The translations under genes were made by a program, and so were the position numbers. Source: Polyangia bacterium (GTDB lineage Bacteria > Myxococcota_A > Polyangia > Polyangiales > JAUICN01). From it: a stretch of DNA of 64,000 bases. Of the stretch, positions 1-9,367 are shown piece after piece. Under the pieces are notes generated by a model. The model saw nothing but the letters and a program-made list of their open reading frames with translations. It ran no database searches and was not told the DNA's origin. Location: positions 1-64,000 of the forward strand of contig JAUICN010000012.1 in NCBI GenBank assembly GCA_030427835.1. The letters are read 5' to 3'. Each line of letters begins with the position of its first letter. Within the stretch, counting starts at the first letter, position 1.

Positions 1-220
1 TACAAGAAACGGTCGCTCGACCCGCTCTCCGAACCACAACTTCCCGAATCCAACCCGTCAGGCTTCCTTCCAACCCTCAAACGCAAACGCGAACCTGGGT
101 CGAGTCATGAGAGTGACCCAACCCCCTGCAAGCTGCCTGCCTAAACACAATGGCTCGTTTGAATCAGGTCGACGGCAACAAGCGGAGTGCAAACTTAGTT
201 TGACTTCGAGGAGAGTGCTT

Positions 221-1594
221 CTAGGGCTCGTCTTCTTCGGCTAGGTTGTCGAATCGAGTGTACTCACTGAAGAACCCACAGTACACCGTGCCCGTGGGTC
301 CGGAACGTTGTTTACCGATGATGATCTCCGCGCGGTTCCGGTTATTCATCTCTTCACGGTTGTACACTTCATCCCGGTAAATAAAGAGAATCGTATCCGC
401 ATCCTGCTCAATTGCCCCTGACTCACGCAAATCGGACAACTGCGGTCGCTTATCCTTAGCTGCCCGGGATTCCACTCCACGGTTCAACTGCGAAAGCGCA
501 ATCACAGGCAACTCCAGTTCCTTCGCCAACGCCTTCAAGGATCGACTAATCTCACTGATCTCCTGCTCACGACTATCGTTCTTAGAACCCGAACGCATCA
601 GCTGCATATAGTCCACGATAATTAAACCCAAACCCTGCTGGCTCTGGATGCGCCGCGCCTTCGCACGCAACTCCGTCATGCTCAAACTGGGAGTATCATC
701 AATCCAAAACGGCAACTCACTAAGCGTCCCCGCGGCCTGCGCGAGCTTTGGCCAATCCTCCCGCCACAACTGCCCCGCCCTAAGGCGCGTACTATCCACA
801 CGCGCCTCGCTACACAACATACGTCGAACCAACTGCTCCTTCGGCATCTCCAAAGAAAACACCGCCACCGGTGTCTTTTGGGACACGCAAGCGTTCGTCC
901 CCATATTCAATGCAAACGCAGTTTTTCCCATACCAGGTCGCCCCGCCACAATCACAAGATCACCCGGGTGAAACCCAGATGTCATCTCGTCCAGCTTATT
1001 AAACCCCGTAGTCAACCCTGTAATCCGTTCACCACGTTCCGCAGCGTCATGAATCCCCTTGAACGTACGAAGCACGACCTCCTTGATATGTTCATAGGGA
1101 TTGCGCACCCGTTGTTGGGCGACTTGAAACACCGCCCGTTCCGCCATGTCCAGAAACTCTTCGGTTTCTCCGTAGTCTCCATACCCCTTGGCAGCGACCT
1201 CGTGACACGCAGCAATCAACTGCCGAATCACCGATTTCTCCCGAATAATTTTTGCGTGGGCCTCAATATTGGACAAGGTTGGGATCGTTTGCGTGAGCTC
1301 CAACAACTGCTCATCGCCACCCACAGCTTTCAATTTGCTACGGGACTCCAACTCATCGCGCACCGTAATCGTGTCCACCGGTGTTCCCGATGAGAACAGG
1401 TGCACCATCACGTCAAAAATCAATCCATGGGCATCCGAATAGAAATCGTCCTTCCCCAGGATCTCAACCACACTATTGAGTGCCTCGTTCTCAAGCAGCA
1501 CTCCGCCCAGAACCGCCCGTTCTGCCTCCAATGAATGGGGAGGAACCCGGCCGGCTGGAGGGCGTCCGCTACCTGTGCGTAATTCCAAGTTCAC
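221..1594 (-). CDS. dnaB: Replicative DNA helicase DnaB
   Basis: Walker A GRPGMGKTAFALN, DnaB motifs (LSQLNRGVESR, DLRESGAIEQDAD); next to rplI/rpsR/rpsF. Confidence 0.97.
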   Translation of the reverse strand: MNLELRTGSGRPPAGRVPPHSLEAERAVLGGVLLENEALNSVVEILGKDDFYSDAHGLIFDVMVHLFSSGTPVDTITVRDELESRSKLKAVGGDEQLLELTQTIPTLSNIEAHAKIIREKSVIRQLIAACHEVAAKGYGDYGETEEFLDMAERAVFQVAQQRVRNPYEHIKEVVLRTFKGIHDAAERGERITGLTTGFNKLDEMTSGFHPGDLVIVAGRPGMGKTAFALNMGTNACVSQKTPVAVFSLEMPKEQLVRRMLCSEARVDSTRLRAGQLWREDWPKLAQAAGTLSELPFWIDDTPSLSMTELRAKARRIQSQQGLGLIIVDYMQLMRSGSKNDSREQEISEISRSLKALAKELELPVIALSQLNRGVESRAAKDKRPQLSDLRESGAIEQDADTILFIYRDEVYNREEMNNRNRAEIIIGKQRSGPTGTVYCGFFSEYTRFDNLAEEDEP

Positions 1595-1766
1595 CGCATT
1601 ACCTATGGCCCAGAACCCCCAAAATTCCAGCAGAACAACAACAATGCAAGGAATCGGTTACCTGTGGAGAAACTGTGAATAACTGTCCAGGTAGGACAAG
1701 CATTCCTTCTGCACATCCCTGAAGAATCAAACCAGTAGCCAGCCCCAGCACCTAAGCAGCGTAGAA

Positions 1767-2225
1767 CTAGGATTTGGTAACCACACCCAAGGTGAACTCT
1801 GGCTTCACACCCTGCCCCAAATCCACCGAAAGGGGGTACTCACCCACAGTCTTGATGATATCTTCAGGCATCCCGATTTTGCGTTTGTCCACTTCGATAC
1901 CCGCACGGGCCATGGCTTCTGCCACTTCCTGTGAGGTAACGGACCCGAAGAGCTTGCCTTCTTCGCCGGCTTCCTTAGCCACCTGAACCCGCAAGCCCTT
2001 AAACTTCACTGCAGCCTCTTCAACCTTCTTTCGAAGGGCTTCGGCACGTTTAAGCGCAAGACGACGTTCATGTTCCACCTGCTTGATGTTGCTTGGGGTA
2101 GCAAGCACCGCGACTCCACGGGGAATCAAGAAGTTACGCGCATAACCCGCCCGAACACGAACCAGATCTCCGCTCCCACCAAGGTTATCGACTTCGTTCT
2201 TCAACACTACCTGTACGTGCGACAT
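1767..2225 (-). CDS. rplI: 50S ribosomal protein L9
   Basis: MSHVQVVLKNEVDNLGGSGDLVRVRAGYARNFLIPRG L9 signature. Confidence 0.97.
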   Translation of the reverse strand: MSHVQVVLKNEVDNLGGSGDLVRVRAGYARNFLIPRGVAVLATPSNIKQVEHERRLALKRAEALRKKVEEAAVKFKGLRVQVAKEAGEEGKLFGSVTSQEVAEAMARAGIEVDKRKIGMPEDIIKTVGEYPLSVDLGQGVKPEFTLGVVTKS

Positions 2226-2228
2226 GGC

Positions 2229-2507
2229 CTACTCCACCGCCGTGTACGGCAAAAGGGCAAGGTTCCGAGCCCGCTTAATGGCTGTATTCAAGTCCCGTTG
2301 CTGCTTAGCACTCAGTCCACTCACCCTGCGGGGTACGATCTTGCCGCGGTCGGTAATGAAATACTTGAGCTGCTGGGGATCCTTGTAGTCAAATTTAAAA
2401 CCAGGCTCCGTAGCAAAGGCGGGAACCCGTTTGCGTGTGCGCTTACGCCTTCCACCAAAGAACTCGCCCTCAAAATCTTCGCCATCCTGGAACTCTTGAT
2501 CACTCAT
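2229..2507 (-). CDS. rpsR: 30S ribosomal protein S18
   Basis: [49 protein letters not shown]. Confidence 0.96.
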   Translation of the reverse strand: MSDQEFQDGEDFEGEFFGGRRKRTRKRVPAFATEPGFKFDYKDPQQLKYFITDRGKIVPRRVSGLSAKQQRDLNTAIKRARNLALLPYTAVE

Positions 2508-3118
2508 GATGCGGCCTCCTCATCCTTACTTTGCTCGCCCGGGGCACCGGCATCCGTAGCCTGCGCTTCATCAGAAGCTGCATCCTCCTCAGAGGCCTTC
2601 TTGTCCTCCGACGGCTGAGCTTCAGCATCTATCCTTGGTCCACGATCCCGGTCATCACGATCCCTGCGAGAGCGCGAGAACCCGAGACGATCCTCAATGG
2701 AATCCCCATCACCCTCATCAAAGGGCTCTGCAGCCTCAAAAACCACATCGGATGGATCCACTTCCACGCCTTCGAGGACCACATCCTCCTCCACCTTCAC
2801 GGTTTGGTATCGGATCACCGAATCGATCATCCGAAGGTTACGCTCCAGCTCAGCCACTAGGCCACCACCGCCCAAAAAGCAGTTGTAGACGAACACGCCG
2901 TGGCGGTGCTTTTGGATAGAGTAGGCCAGTTGACGGGACCCCCAGTTGTAGATGGCGGTGGTTTTTCCACCAAAGCGCTCCACAACTTCCTGGACCTTGG
3001 CATTCACCCGCTCGGATTCCTCCTTGGGAGTTGATGGCCTCAAGATATAAATAGTTTCATACGCCCGGGCCCGTCCAGCGACGTCCCGCGAGCTAGTATT
3101 GATGGATAGTTCTTCCAC
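2504..3118 (-). CDS. rpsF: 30S ribosomal protein S6 with long charged C-terminal tail
   Basis: [15 protein letters not shown]...[24 protein letters not shown]; 4-bp overlap with rpsR. Confidence 0.95.
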   Translation of the reverse strand: MEELSINTSSRDVAGRARAYETIYILRPSTPKEESERVNAKVQEVVERFGGKTTAIYNWGSRQLAYSIQKHRHGVFVYNCFLGGGGLVAELERNLRMIDSVIRYQTVKVEEDVVLEGVEVDPSDVVFEAAEPFDEGDGDSIEDRLGFSRSRRDRDDRDRGPRIDAEAQPSEDKKASEEDAASDEAQATDAGAPGEQSKDEEAAS

Positions 3119-3219
3119 GTATCAAGCCTCCTGGAAAATGCCCCGAGACCAACCCGGAGCGAGGACCGGCCGTTCTAGCAGCAATCCCAGGTCACGCCAC
3201 AAAGACGGAACAATAAGCT

Positions 3220-3386
3220 ACAGCGCACCTCATTTGAGATGATTGAGAGTTTGACCGCAGTAGATTTGGTTTTGGAGCGAGGAGGCGCGCGCAGGCGTAG
3301 CCAAAGCTACGGCGAGCACGTACGACGCGGCTCCAGGGCCAAAGATCAAGGTCAAAACTCGATCCGATCGAATGAGGTGCGCAATA
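3220..3386 (+). repeat. 167-bp palindromic intergenic repeat, copy 1 (full)
   Basis: acaGCGCACCTCATT...AATGAGGTGCGCaata; near-identical to copies at 42717 and 45292. Confidence 0.95.
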
Positions 3387-3407
3387 GGGAATAGGCCTGA
3401 TCCGGCC

Positions 3408-3977
3408 CTACTTGGAGTGGTATCGGTTCATGACCGCGGAAGCACCGTCGGTAACCCAATCAAGGACCATGCGGCAGGATTCTTCCACTCCATCAGCCAC
3501 TTCCCGGTCCTGGGCCCGCGCAAACGGCTGCAATACCCACCGTTCCGCGGGCTCCCCGTGGGGCGACTTTCCCACCCCAAACCTCAAACGGTGGTAATCG
3601 GATGTGGCAAGGCACTGGCCAATGGACCGCAACCCGTTGTGCCCCGCATGGCCACCCCCAACCTTGAGCCGGCGTATTCCCAACTCAAGATCCAGCTCGT
3701 CATGCACCACGAGTATCTGATCCGGAGGCACCTTAAAAAACCTTGCTGCCTTCTGCACCGATTGCCCGCTACGGTTCATGTACGTCAGGGGCTTGAGCCA
3801 CACGACATCCTGCCCCCGGTAGCTTGTCTTGCAAAACACCCCATCAAATTTGTCACGATAGGATCCCCGCAACGATTCCACGCAAGCGTCCACCACCATG
3901 AAACCCGCGTTGTGCCGGGTATTGGCGTAGTCGGGCCCAGGGTTGCCCAGCCCCACAATCAGCTTTGTTTCTGACAC
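3408..3977 (-). CDS. pth: Peptidyl-tRNA hydrolase
   Basis: LIVGLGNPGPDYANTRHNAGFMVVD; HDELDLELG; GGGHAGHNGLRS. Confidence 0.97.
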   Translation of the reverse strand: MSETKLIVGLGNPGPDYANTRHNAGFMVVDACVESLRGSYRDKFDGVFCKTSYRGQDVVWLKPLTYMNRSGQSVQKAARFFKVPPDQILVVHDELDLELGIRRLKVGGGHAGHNGLRSIGQCLATSDYHRLRFGVGKSPHGEPAERWVLQPFARAQDREVADGVEESCRMVLDWVTDGASAVMNRYHSK

Positions 3978-4050
3978 AAAACCTCTCTATGCCTGCCCGA
4001 CACAAACGCAAGCCAGCTCAACCCGCACGCAAACCGTAGCGACGCAAAGA

Positions 4051-4092
4051 AAAGGTTCGGCTCCTGCAGGGCAAGCTCTGCAGGAGCCAACC
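4051..4092 (-). terminator. Intrinsic terminator downstream of rplY
   Basis: GGTTcGGCTCCTGCAGgGCaaGCtCTGCAGGAGCCaACC stem; minus strand continues into TTTTCTTTG. Confidence 0.75.
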
Positions 4093-4095
4093 CGG

Positions 4096-4740
4096 CTAGC
4101 CTTCAGCCTTTTCGGCGCCTTCAGCACCTTCCGCCTTTGCCGTACCATCCTCGTTGTCCTCCTCCACCTTGCGGCGGTCCTCGCCTAGGAGAATCAAACG
4201 ACGGGTCGGATCCAGCTGAACGGTCACCCCTTGGGGCAAATCCAACTGATCCACAGTAAACACAGCACCCATATCCAGGGGCGCCACATCAACCTCGATC
4301 ACCGAAGGAATATCCGCCGGGCGGCACCGAACCGGCAATTCCCGGAACACCACCTGAAGCTTGCCACCCTTTTGCACACCCAGGGCACGGCCATAGGTGC
4401 GAAACGGCACCGACACAGTCACAAGCTGGTCCTCCGACACCGCGTAGAAATCCACGTGAAGAGGACTTCGCGTCACAGGATGCACCTGAATGTCTTTCAC
4501 CATGGTCTGCACCCTAGTCTCGCCAGATTCCCCACCCGTAAGGTGGAGCTCAATGACCGCGTTGTGGCCATACTCCGACTTTAGTGCGCCAATAAAAGCC
4601 TTGGGCGAAACGCTCAAAGCCGTGTTTTCCACGCCTTTTCCGTAAAGAACGGCAGGTAACTGCCCTCCCTTTCGGAGTTGACGTGCGGGCCCCTTTCCAC
4701 GAGTTCCACGGACCTCAGCCTGCAGCGTCTGTGCTTCCAT
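4096..4740 (-). CDS. rplY: 50S ribosomal protein L25/general stress protein Ctc
   Basis: RGTRGKGPARQLRKGGQLPAVLYGKG; VDFYAV; Ctc-type C-terminal domain. Confidence 0.93.
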   Translation of the reverse strand: MEAQTLQAEVRGTRGKGPARQLRKGGQLPAVLYGKGVENTALSVSPKAFIGALKSEYGHNAVIELHLTGGESGETRVQTMVKDIQVHPVTRSPLHVDFYAVSEDQLVTVSVPFRTYGRALGVQKGGKLQVVFRELPVRCRPADIPSVIEVDVAPLDMGAVFTVDQLDLPQGVTVQLDPTRRLILLGEDRRKVEEDNEDGTAKAEGAEGAEKAEG

Positions 4741-4824
4741 GATGTATTACCTTCTTTACCTTCTTTGAGTTTCTCTAATCATTACTTCTCAAGGCACCCC
4801 AAAAGGGCACCCAAAACACAACCC

Positions 4825-5769
4825 CTACACAAACAGGGAGCTCACCGAATCGCTATTATGGATCCGTTTAATCGCCTCGCCCAGGGTACCTGCCACAGAA
4901 AGGACCCGAAACTTGCCAGAAGCCACAGCAGCTTCCGTCAACGGAATGGTGTCGGTCACCACTACCTCCTCAAGCGGAGAGTCCGCAATCCGCTCAATGG
5001 CCGGGCCCGAAAGCACAGGATGAGTCACCGCCGCGATCACACTTCGGGCACCACGTTCTTTCAGTACACGGGCCGCATTCGTCATGGTTCCCGCAGTATC
5101 GATCATGTCATCCAGAATCACGCAATCCCGGTCCTCGATCTCACCGATAACGTGCATGACCTCGCTGACGTTGGCCCGTTCACGCCGTTTGTCGATAATG
5201 GCCAAATCCGCATCCATCCGCTTGGCGTAGGCCCGGGTACGCTCCACCCCCCCCGCATCCGGAGAAACAAACACAGGTTTCTCTGAAAACCGGGGGGTCA
5301 GGTACTCCATGAACACAGGCAGGGCGTACAAATGATCGAATGGAAAGTTAAAGAAGCCCTGAATTTGCCCCGCGTGCAAATCCATGGAGACCACCCGCTC
5401 GCAACCCGCAGCACCCAACAAATCAGCCACAAGTTTCGCCGTAATCGGAGTGCGGGGCGCCACCTTTCGGTCCTGCCGAGCGTACCCGTAGTAGGGCAAA
5501 ACCGCCGTAATGGACCCCGCTGAAGCACGCTTGAGGGCATCCATCATGACCAACAACTCCATCAGGTGGTCGTTGACTGGCGCGCAGGTGGGCTGAATGA
5601 CGTACACATCCACACCACGCACATTCTCCTGGATTTCAGCAAAGATCTCCCCATCCGCAAAACGGGCCACACGCACCTGGCCCAGCGGAATCTGCAAATA
5701 GTCAGCAATGCTTTGGGCCAATTTAGGATTGGCATTGCCGGTAAAAACGCAGATCGATTTAAACACCAC
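4825..5769 (-). CDS. prs: Ribose-phosphate pyrophosphokinase
   Basis: [59 protein letters not shown]. Confidence 0.97.
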   Translation of the reverse strand: MVFKSICVFTGNANPKLAQSIADYLQIPLGQVRVARFADGEIFAEIQENVRGVDVYVIQPTCAPVNDHLMELLVMMDALKRASAGSITAVLPYYGYARQDRKVAPRTPITAKLVADLLGAAGCERVVSMDLHAGQIQGFFNFPFDHLYALPVFMEYLTPRFSEKPVFVSPDAGGVERTRAYAKRMDADLAIIDKRRERANVSEVMHVIGEIEDRDCVILDDMIDTAGTMTNAARVLKERGARSVIAAVTHPVLSGPAIERIADSPLEEVVVTDTIPLTEAAVASGKFRVLSVAGTLGEAIKRIHNSDSVSSLFV

Positions 5770-5988
5770 GGACTCCTGGGAAGGCCCTGCTACCCCAGTG
5801 GGGTATCAGAGAAATGGGACCGAGGGGTAGCAAGGCCACAAACCCCTGTCAATCGCGTGGTTTCTTTCAATGCGAACCCCAGAGCCCGCTCCCCTAGGCT
5901 GCCTAAAAACATCTCCAGAACATCAAGACTTGCCCTCCCGACACCAAACTGGTTGAGCAAAACCCTCGAACTAGTGTAGGAAACCGGT

Positions 5989-6966
5989 GTGACAGACGCC
6001 CCCAACGGCCAACTGGACCAAGGATTTCCTGCGGCTCCACAGATGGACACACCCAAGCCCCCTCCTGGCGAAACCACCCCTGGCAGGAAAATCTCCACAG
6101 TCCTTTGGACCAACCACCCTCCCTCTAGCCCTCTGTGGCTGGCTGCCCTGCAACCCCTAGGGATTTCCTGCACCAGCCGAAACCCCTGGAATGCCAACAC
6201 GGCCGCCACCGACGACGGCACCGGCGACGGCACCCCTTCGGTGGCGGCCCCCACCCGTGAAGATCTGGACGTAGTCATCGTAGACGGCCAAACCAGCACC
6301 CTGGACGAGGACGAGCTGCTCACCACCGTGGCCCACCTGCGTGCCAAAGGAACCCGGGTGGCGGTTCACCTGCCCGCGGGTTGTCCGTCGGAAGGCGCCC
6401 GCGACGTATTGGACGAGATGTGCCCCGGCTGGGTCACCAACAACGACACCGACATCCACCGAGTGGCCCAACTCATCGCCCGTCGTCTCGATCCCAAACG
6501 CACCCAACGGCTGGAGTTCGTCACCCTTGCCCCAGATGGATCCGGTCAGTTGCTCATCGTCACCGCCGACGGCCAATGCGTGTTGCGACAGCGCCCCGTG
6601 CACACCGCAGACGACGGCAGCGCCATTGTGGACATCCAACTCTCGGAAGATGCCACCCAGGCCTGGGTGCACCTTGCCTCCCACCAAACCGTGACCCTCA
6701 CCACAGCAGACATTCCAATACAGCAGGGGGCCCCAGAAACCACCCTGGGCCAAATCCCTATCACAGGGAAAAAACTCGGTGCCCGGGTCAAAGAACTACG
6801 CCTCGCAGCCGGACTCACCCAAGCCGAACTCGCCCGCCGCACCGGCATCCACCGCCCCAACATCGCCCGGGTCGAAGCCGGAAGGCACACCCCATCCCTA
6901 GAAACCCTCGACCGCCTCGCCCAAGCCATCGGCGTCCCCACCACCCAACTCCTCTACCAACACTAA
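5989..6966 (+). CDS. XRE-family HTH regulator with N-terminal receiver-like region
   Basis: C-terminal HTH_3: RVKELRLAAGLTQAELARRTGIHRPNIARVEAGRHTPSLETLDRLAQAIGV; GTG start. Confidence 0.8.
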   Translation: MTDAPNGQLDQGFPAAPQMDTPKPPPGETTPGRKISTVLWTNHPPSSPLWLAALQPLGISCTSRNPWNANTAATDDGTGDGTPSVAAPTREDLDVVIVDGQTSTLDEDELLTTVAHLRAKGTRVAVHLPAGCPSEGARDVLDEMCPGWVTNNDTDIHRVAQLIARRLDPKRTQRLEFVTLAPDGSGQLLIVTADGQCVLRQRPVHTADDGSAIVDIQLSEDATQAWVHLASHQTVTLTTADIPIQQGAPETTLGQIPITGKKLGARVKELRLAAGLTQAELARRTGIHRPNIARVEAGRHTPSLETLDRLAQAIGVPTTQLLYQH

Positions 6967-6970
6967 CCGT

Positions 6971-9190
6971 CTAGATGACGCCGCCGGAGCAGGTCACATC
7001 CATCGACGAGAAGTTGTTCCCCTCCAGGCATTCACGCTCTGTGCTGTCCGGATCCGCCACCATGAATACCGTAGTGGTTGCTCCCGCAGCCAGCGTCCCT
7101 GCGCACGAAAGTGTCTCGCAGACCCCGGGCGACAACACGATACTCGTTTGATCCCGGCAAAGCTCCGTACCTGTCGCACTTCCATCCCGGAACGACAGCA
7201 CCATCCCACTCCCCATGGGCAGGGTTCCTCGATTGCAAATCCGCGCCTCCAAGGTGGCCACACCCCCATTGCAAGCCACGGTGGCGGCAGGCGGAGGAGA
7301 ACTCGTGGCGTCGGGGTTGCCAAGGGCATCCACATCGCCCTGCACGTTCTGTCGAAAGTTATTTAACCCTTCCGTATCCCAGTTGCGTTCCACTTCGCTG
7401 CTCTTGATGGTCTCCCCATAGTCTCCCACGTGGGTCACCGAGTAGGCATGCTGGTTCCACACCGGGCGTGACGCAGCCCAGCGGTCCTGCACATCACGCA
7501 GCACCACGATTCCATGGCTGCGTTCGTACGTCGTCGTGGACAGCAGCGGGTCCGTCGTGGGGCAGTTCACCGTCACATAGTCATTGGTTGGTACAACAAT
7601 CTCCGTTCGAAAATCACCATCCACGTCGGCAATCACCGGATTCTCATAGGCCGTACCCGAAGACCGGGCCGCGCTGTACAGCACCTCACCGGTTTTACCG
7701 TTGTACACACGAAGAAAACATTCATCCGCGTACACGACCTCAGCTGCACCATCCGCATCAAAATCAAACACCGACGAGCCTGTCACATTGGAACTGTTGT
7801 CCTGGGACGATTGGCTCCAGAGAACTCCGTTTGTGCTCCCGCTCGCACAGGTCTCGACATCCGAGGGAGCCTCACAGTCCAAATCAAAAACGGCATATTG
7901 GGCACCCCCGGCAGTTGCAAACTCAGCGCGACCGTCTCCGTCGAAGTCCGCAACCGTCGGTGCACCACCCACACCGCCCCCCGGAATACCCAAGGGGCCA
8001 AACACCACCTGTCCGTCCAACGTTTTAACAAACACTTGTCCGTTTTTGACCACAACAAGTTCGGGATAATCTTGGCCCATAACTGGAAGGGTCACTGGAA
8101 AATCACCCATCTCAGCCACAGCCACCTGGCCACCGGTAGCAACGTTAGACGGCGAATAGGATTCGCGATCCAACATCTGAGTCGTCGTGTTCCAGGAAAA
8201 AATCCCGTGGTCAAAAATCACCTCGGGGGATCCATCCTCATCCACGTCGGCCACCACCGGAATCAACCCCCGACGGTGGGTCACATATCCAACAGAGGTG
8301 GCATCCAAAACACAACCTTGGGCATCGTACACCACCCCGCTAAACAGGATTTCAGGCGTGCCGTCATCGTCCAGGTCGTACACCGAAGGACCGGCCCACT
8401 GGTCATCCTCCCCATGGGGGTCAACGGCGCAATCGTCCGAGTGCCACAATTTCTCAAACGTTTCAGAGACCTCATTGTAGTGAAACGCGATCAATCCACG
8501 CCGCCAGGCCGAGGCCACAATCTCCGCACGGCCATCCCCATCCAAATCAGCCACGGCCACAGAGGCCGCTCCCATCACCTCATCTCCGGGGCCCGTGAGA
8601 CTAAACTGGGTGTCGCAGGTTTCACCATCCACAATGCGCAGAAACGCCGGTCGCCGATAGTGGGAGTTACCACCCGAAGTTCCTCCCGGAAAGCTCGGAA
8701 ACACAATGGAGGGAGCAAGCGTTTCCCCGTCCAGGTCCCCATCCAGTCGAAAGTCCACCACCACCGGTGTGACCATCACATGATGGGCATCCGGTTCAGG
8801 ATCGTCCTGCCCCGTCCAACGGCACTGCTCCGAGGGAAGAATCGCTTCAATGTCCACCGCCTGGGAACAGTCCTCGTTGGTGGATTTTCCGGTACCGGCG
8901 CCGTAGGGGTAACACACCCCACCCTCACAAAAGCTATCGAAACCGCAGTCATCATTCTCAATGCAAGTGCCGTAGGTGGGAACGCATACCCCATTGTAAC
9001 AAACACCCTCCACGCAAGTGCCGTCGCCGCAGGCAATAAAACCATCGGGCACACCACCATCCAGAGTTCCCGCCCCCGCATCTCCATTGGAAACACTCTT
9101 TCCACCACAGCCCATCGAAGAAAAAGAGAAGCCCAAGAAACAGAAAAGAACACACAGGCGGTACAGCATCACTACCCATAGTGACGACAA
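6971..9190 (-). CDS. FG-GAP/VCBS-repeat surface lipoprotein (paralogue A)
   Basis: repeated DLDGDGRAEIV, DVDEDGSPEV, DFDGDGRAEFATAGG; lipobox SSMGC. Confidence 0.85.
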   Translation of the reverse strand: MSSLWVVMLYRLCVLFCFLGFSFSSMGCGGKSVSNGDAGAGTLDGGVPDGFIACGDGTCVEGVCYNGVCVPTYGTCIENDDCGFDSFCEGGVCYPYGAGTGKSTNEDCSQAVDIEAILPSEQCRWTGQDDPEPDAHHVMVTPVVVDFRLDGDLDGETLAPSIVFPSFPGGTSGGNSHYRRPAFLRIVDGETCDTQFSLTGPGDEVMGAASVAVADLDGDGRAEIVASAWRRGLIAFHYNEVSETFEKLWHSDDCAVDPHGEDDQWAGPSVYDLDDDGTPEILFSGVVYDAQGCVLDATSVGYVTHRRGLIPVVADVDEDGSPEVIFDHGIFSWNTTTQMLDRESYSPSNVATGGQVAVAEMGDFPVTLPVMGQDYPELVVVKNGQVFVKTLDGQVVFGPLGIPGGGVGGAPTVADFDGDGRAEFATAGGAQYAVFDLDCEAPSDVETCASGSTNGVLWSQSSQDNSSNVTGSSVFDFDADGAAEVVYADECFLRVYNGKTGEVLYSAARSSGTAYENPVIADVDGDFRTEIVVPTNDYVTVNCPTTDPLLSTTTYERSHGIVVLRDVQDRWAASRPVWNQHAYSVTHVGDYGETIKSSEVERNWDTEGLNNFRQNVQGDVDALGNPDATSSPPPAATVACNGGVATLEARICNRGTLPMGSGMVLSFRDGSATGTELCRDQTSIVLSPGVCETLSCAGTLAAGATTTVFMVADPDSTERECLEGNNFSSMDVTCSGGVI

Positions 9191-9367
9191 AGATCGAACC
9201 CATCAAGCACGGAAACGCGCCCCACACATTCCCACAAGCAGGAAGTACACATACACGTCAGGACATCACCCCATCAATGCGCCTGGAATCAGTTTCCATA
9301 CCTCGCCTAAATGTCGAAACAGCGTGCCGAAACAGGGTATCGAAACAAGTTCCGCAGCAAAACCAGT

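Noticed and set aside
1-220. Window start, possible truncated gene
   Set aside because: No supported ORF or recognisable RNA in these bases; left unannotated.
5790-6347. 185-aa minus-strand ORF upstream of prs
   Set aside because: Overlaps the supported XRE gene on the opposite strand, low-complexity Ser/Val/Arg, no family signal.
7514-9181. 555-aa plus-strand ORF
   Set aside because: Antisense to the FG-GAP gene 6971-9190; composition (His/Arg/Ser/Thr-rich) is typical of a shadow frame in GC-rich DNA.
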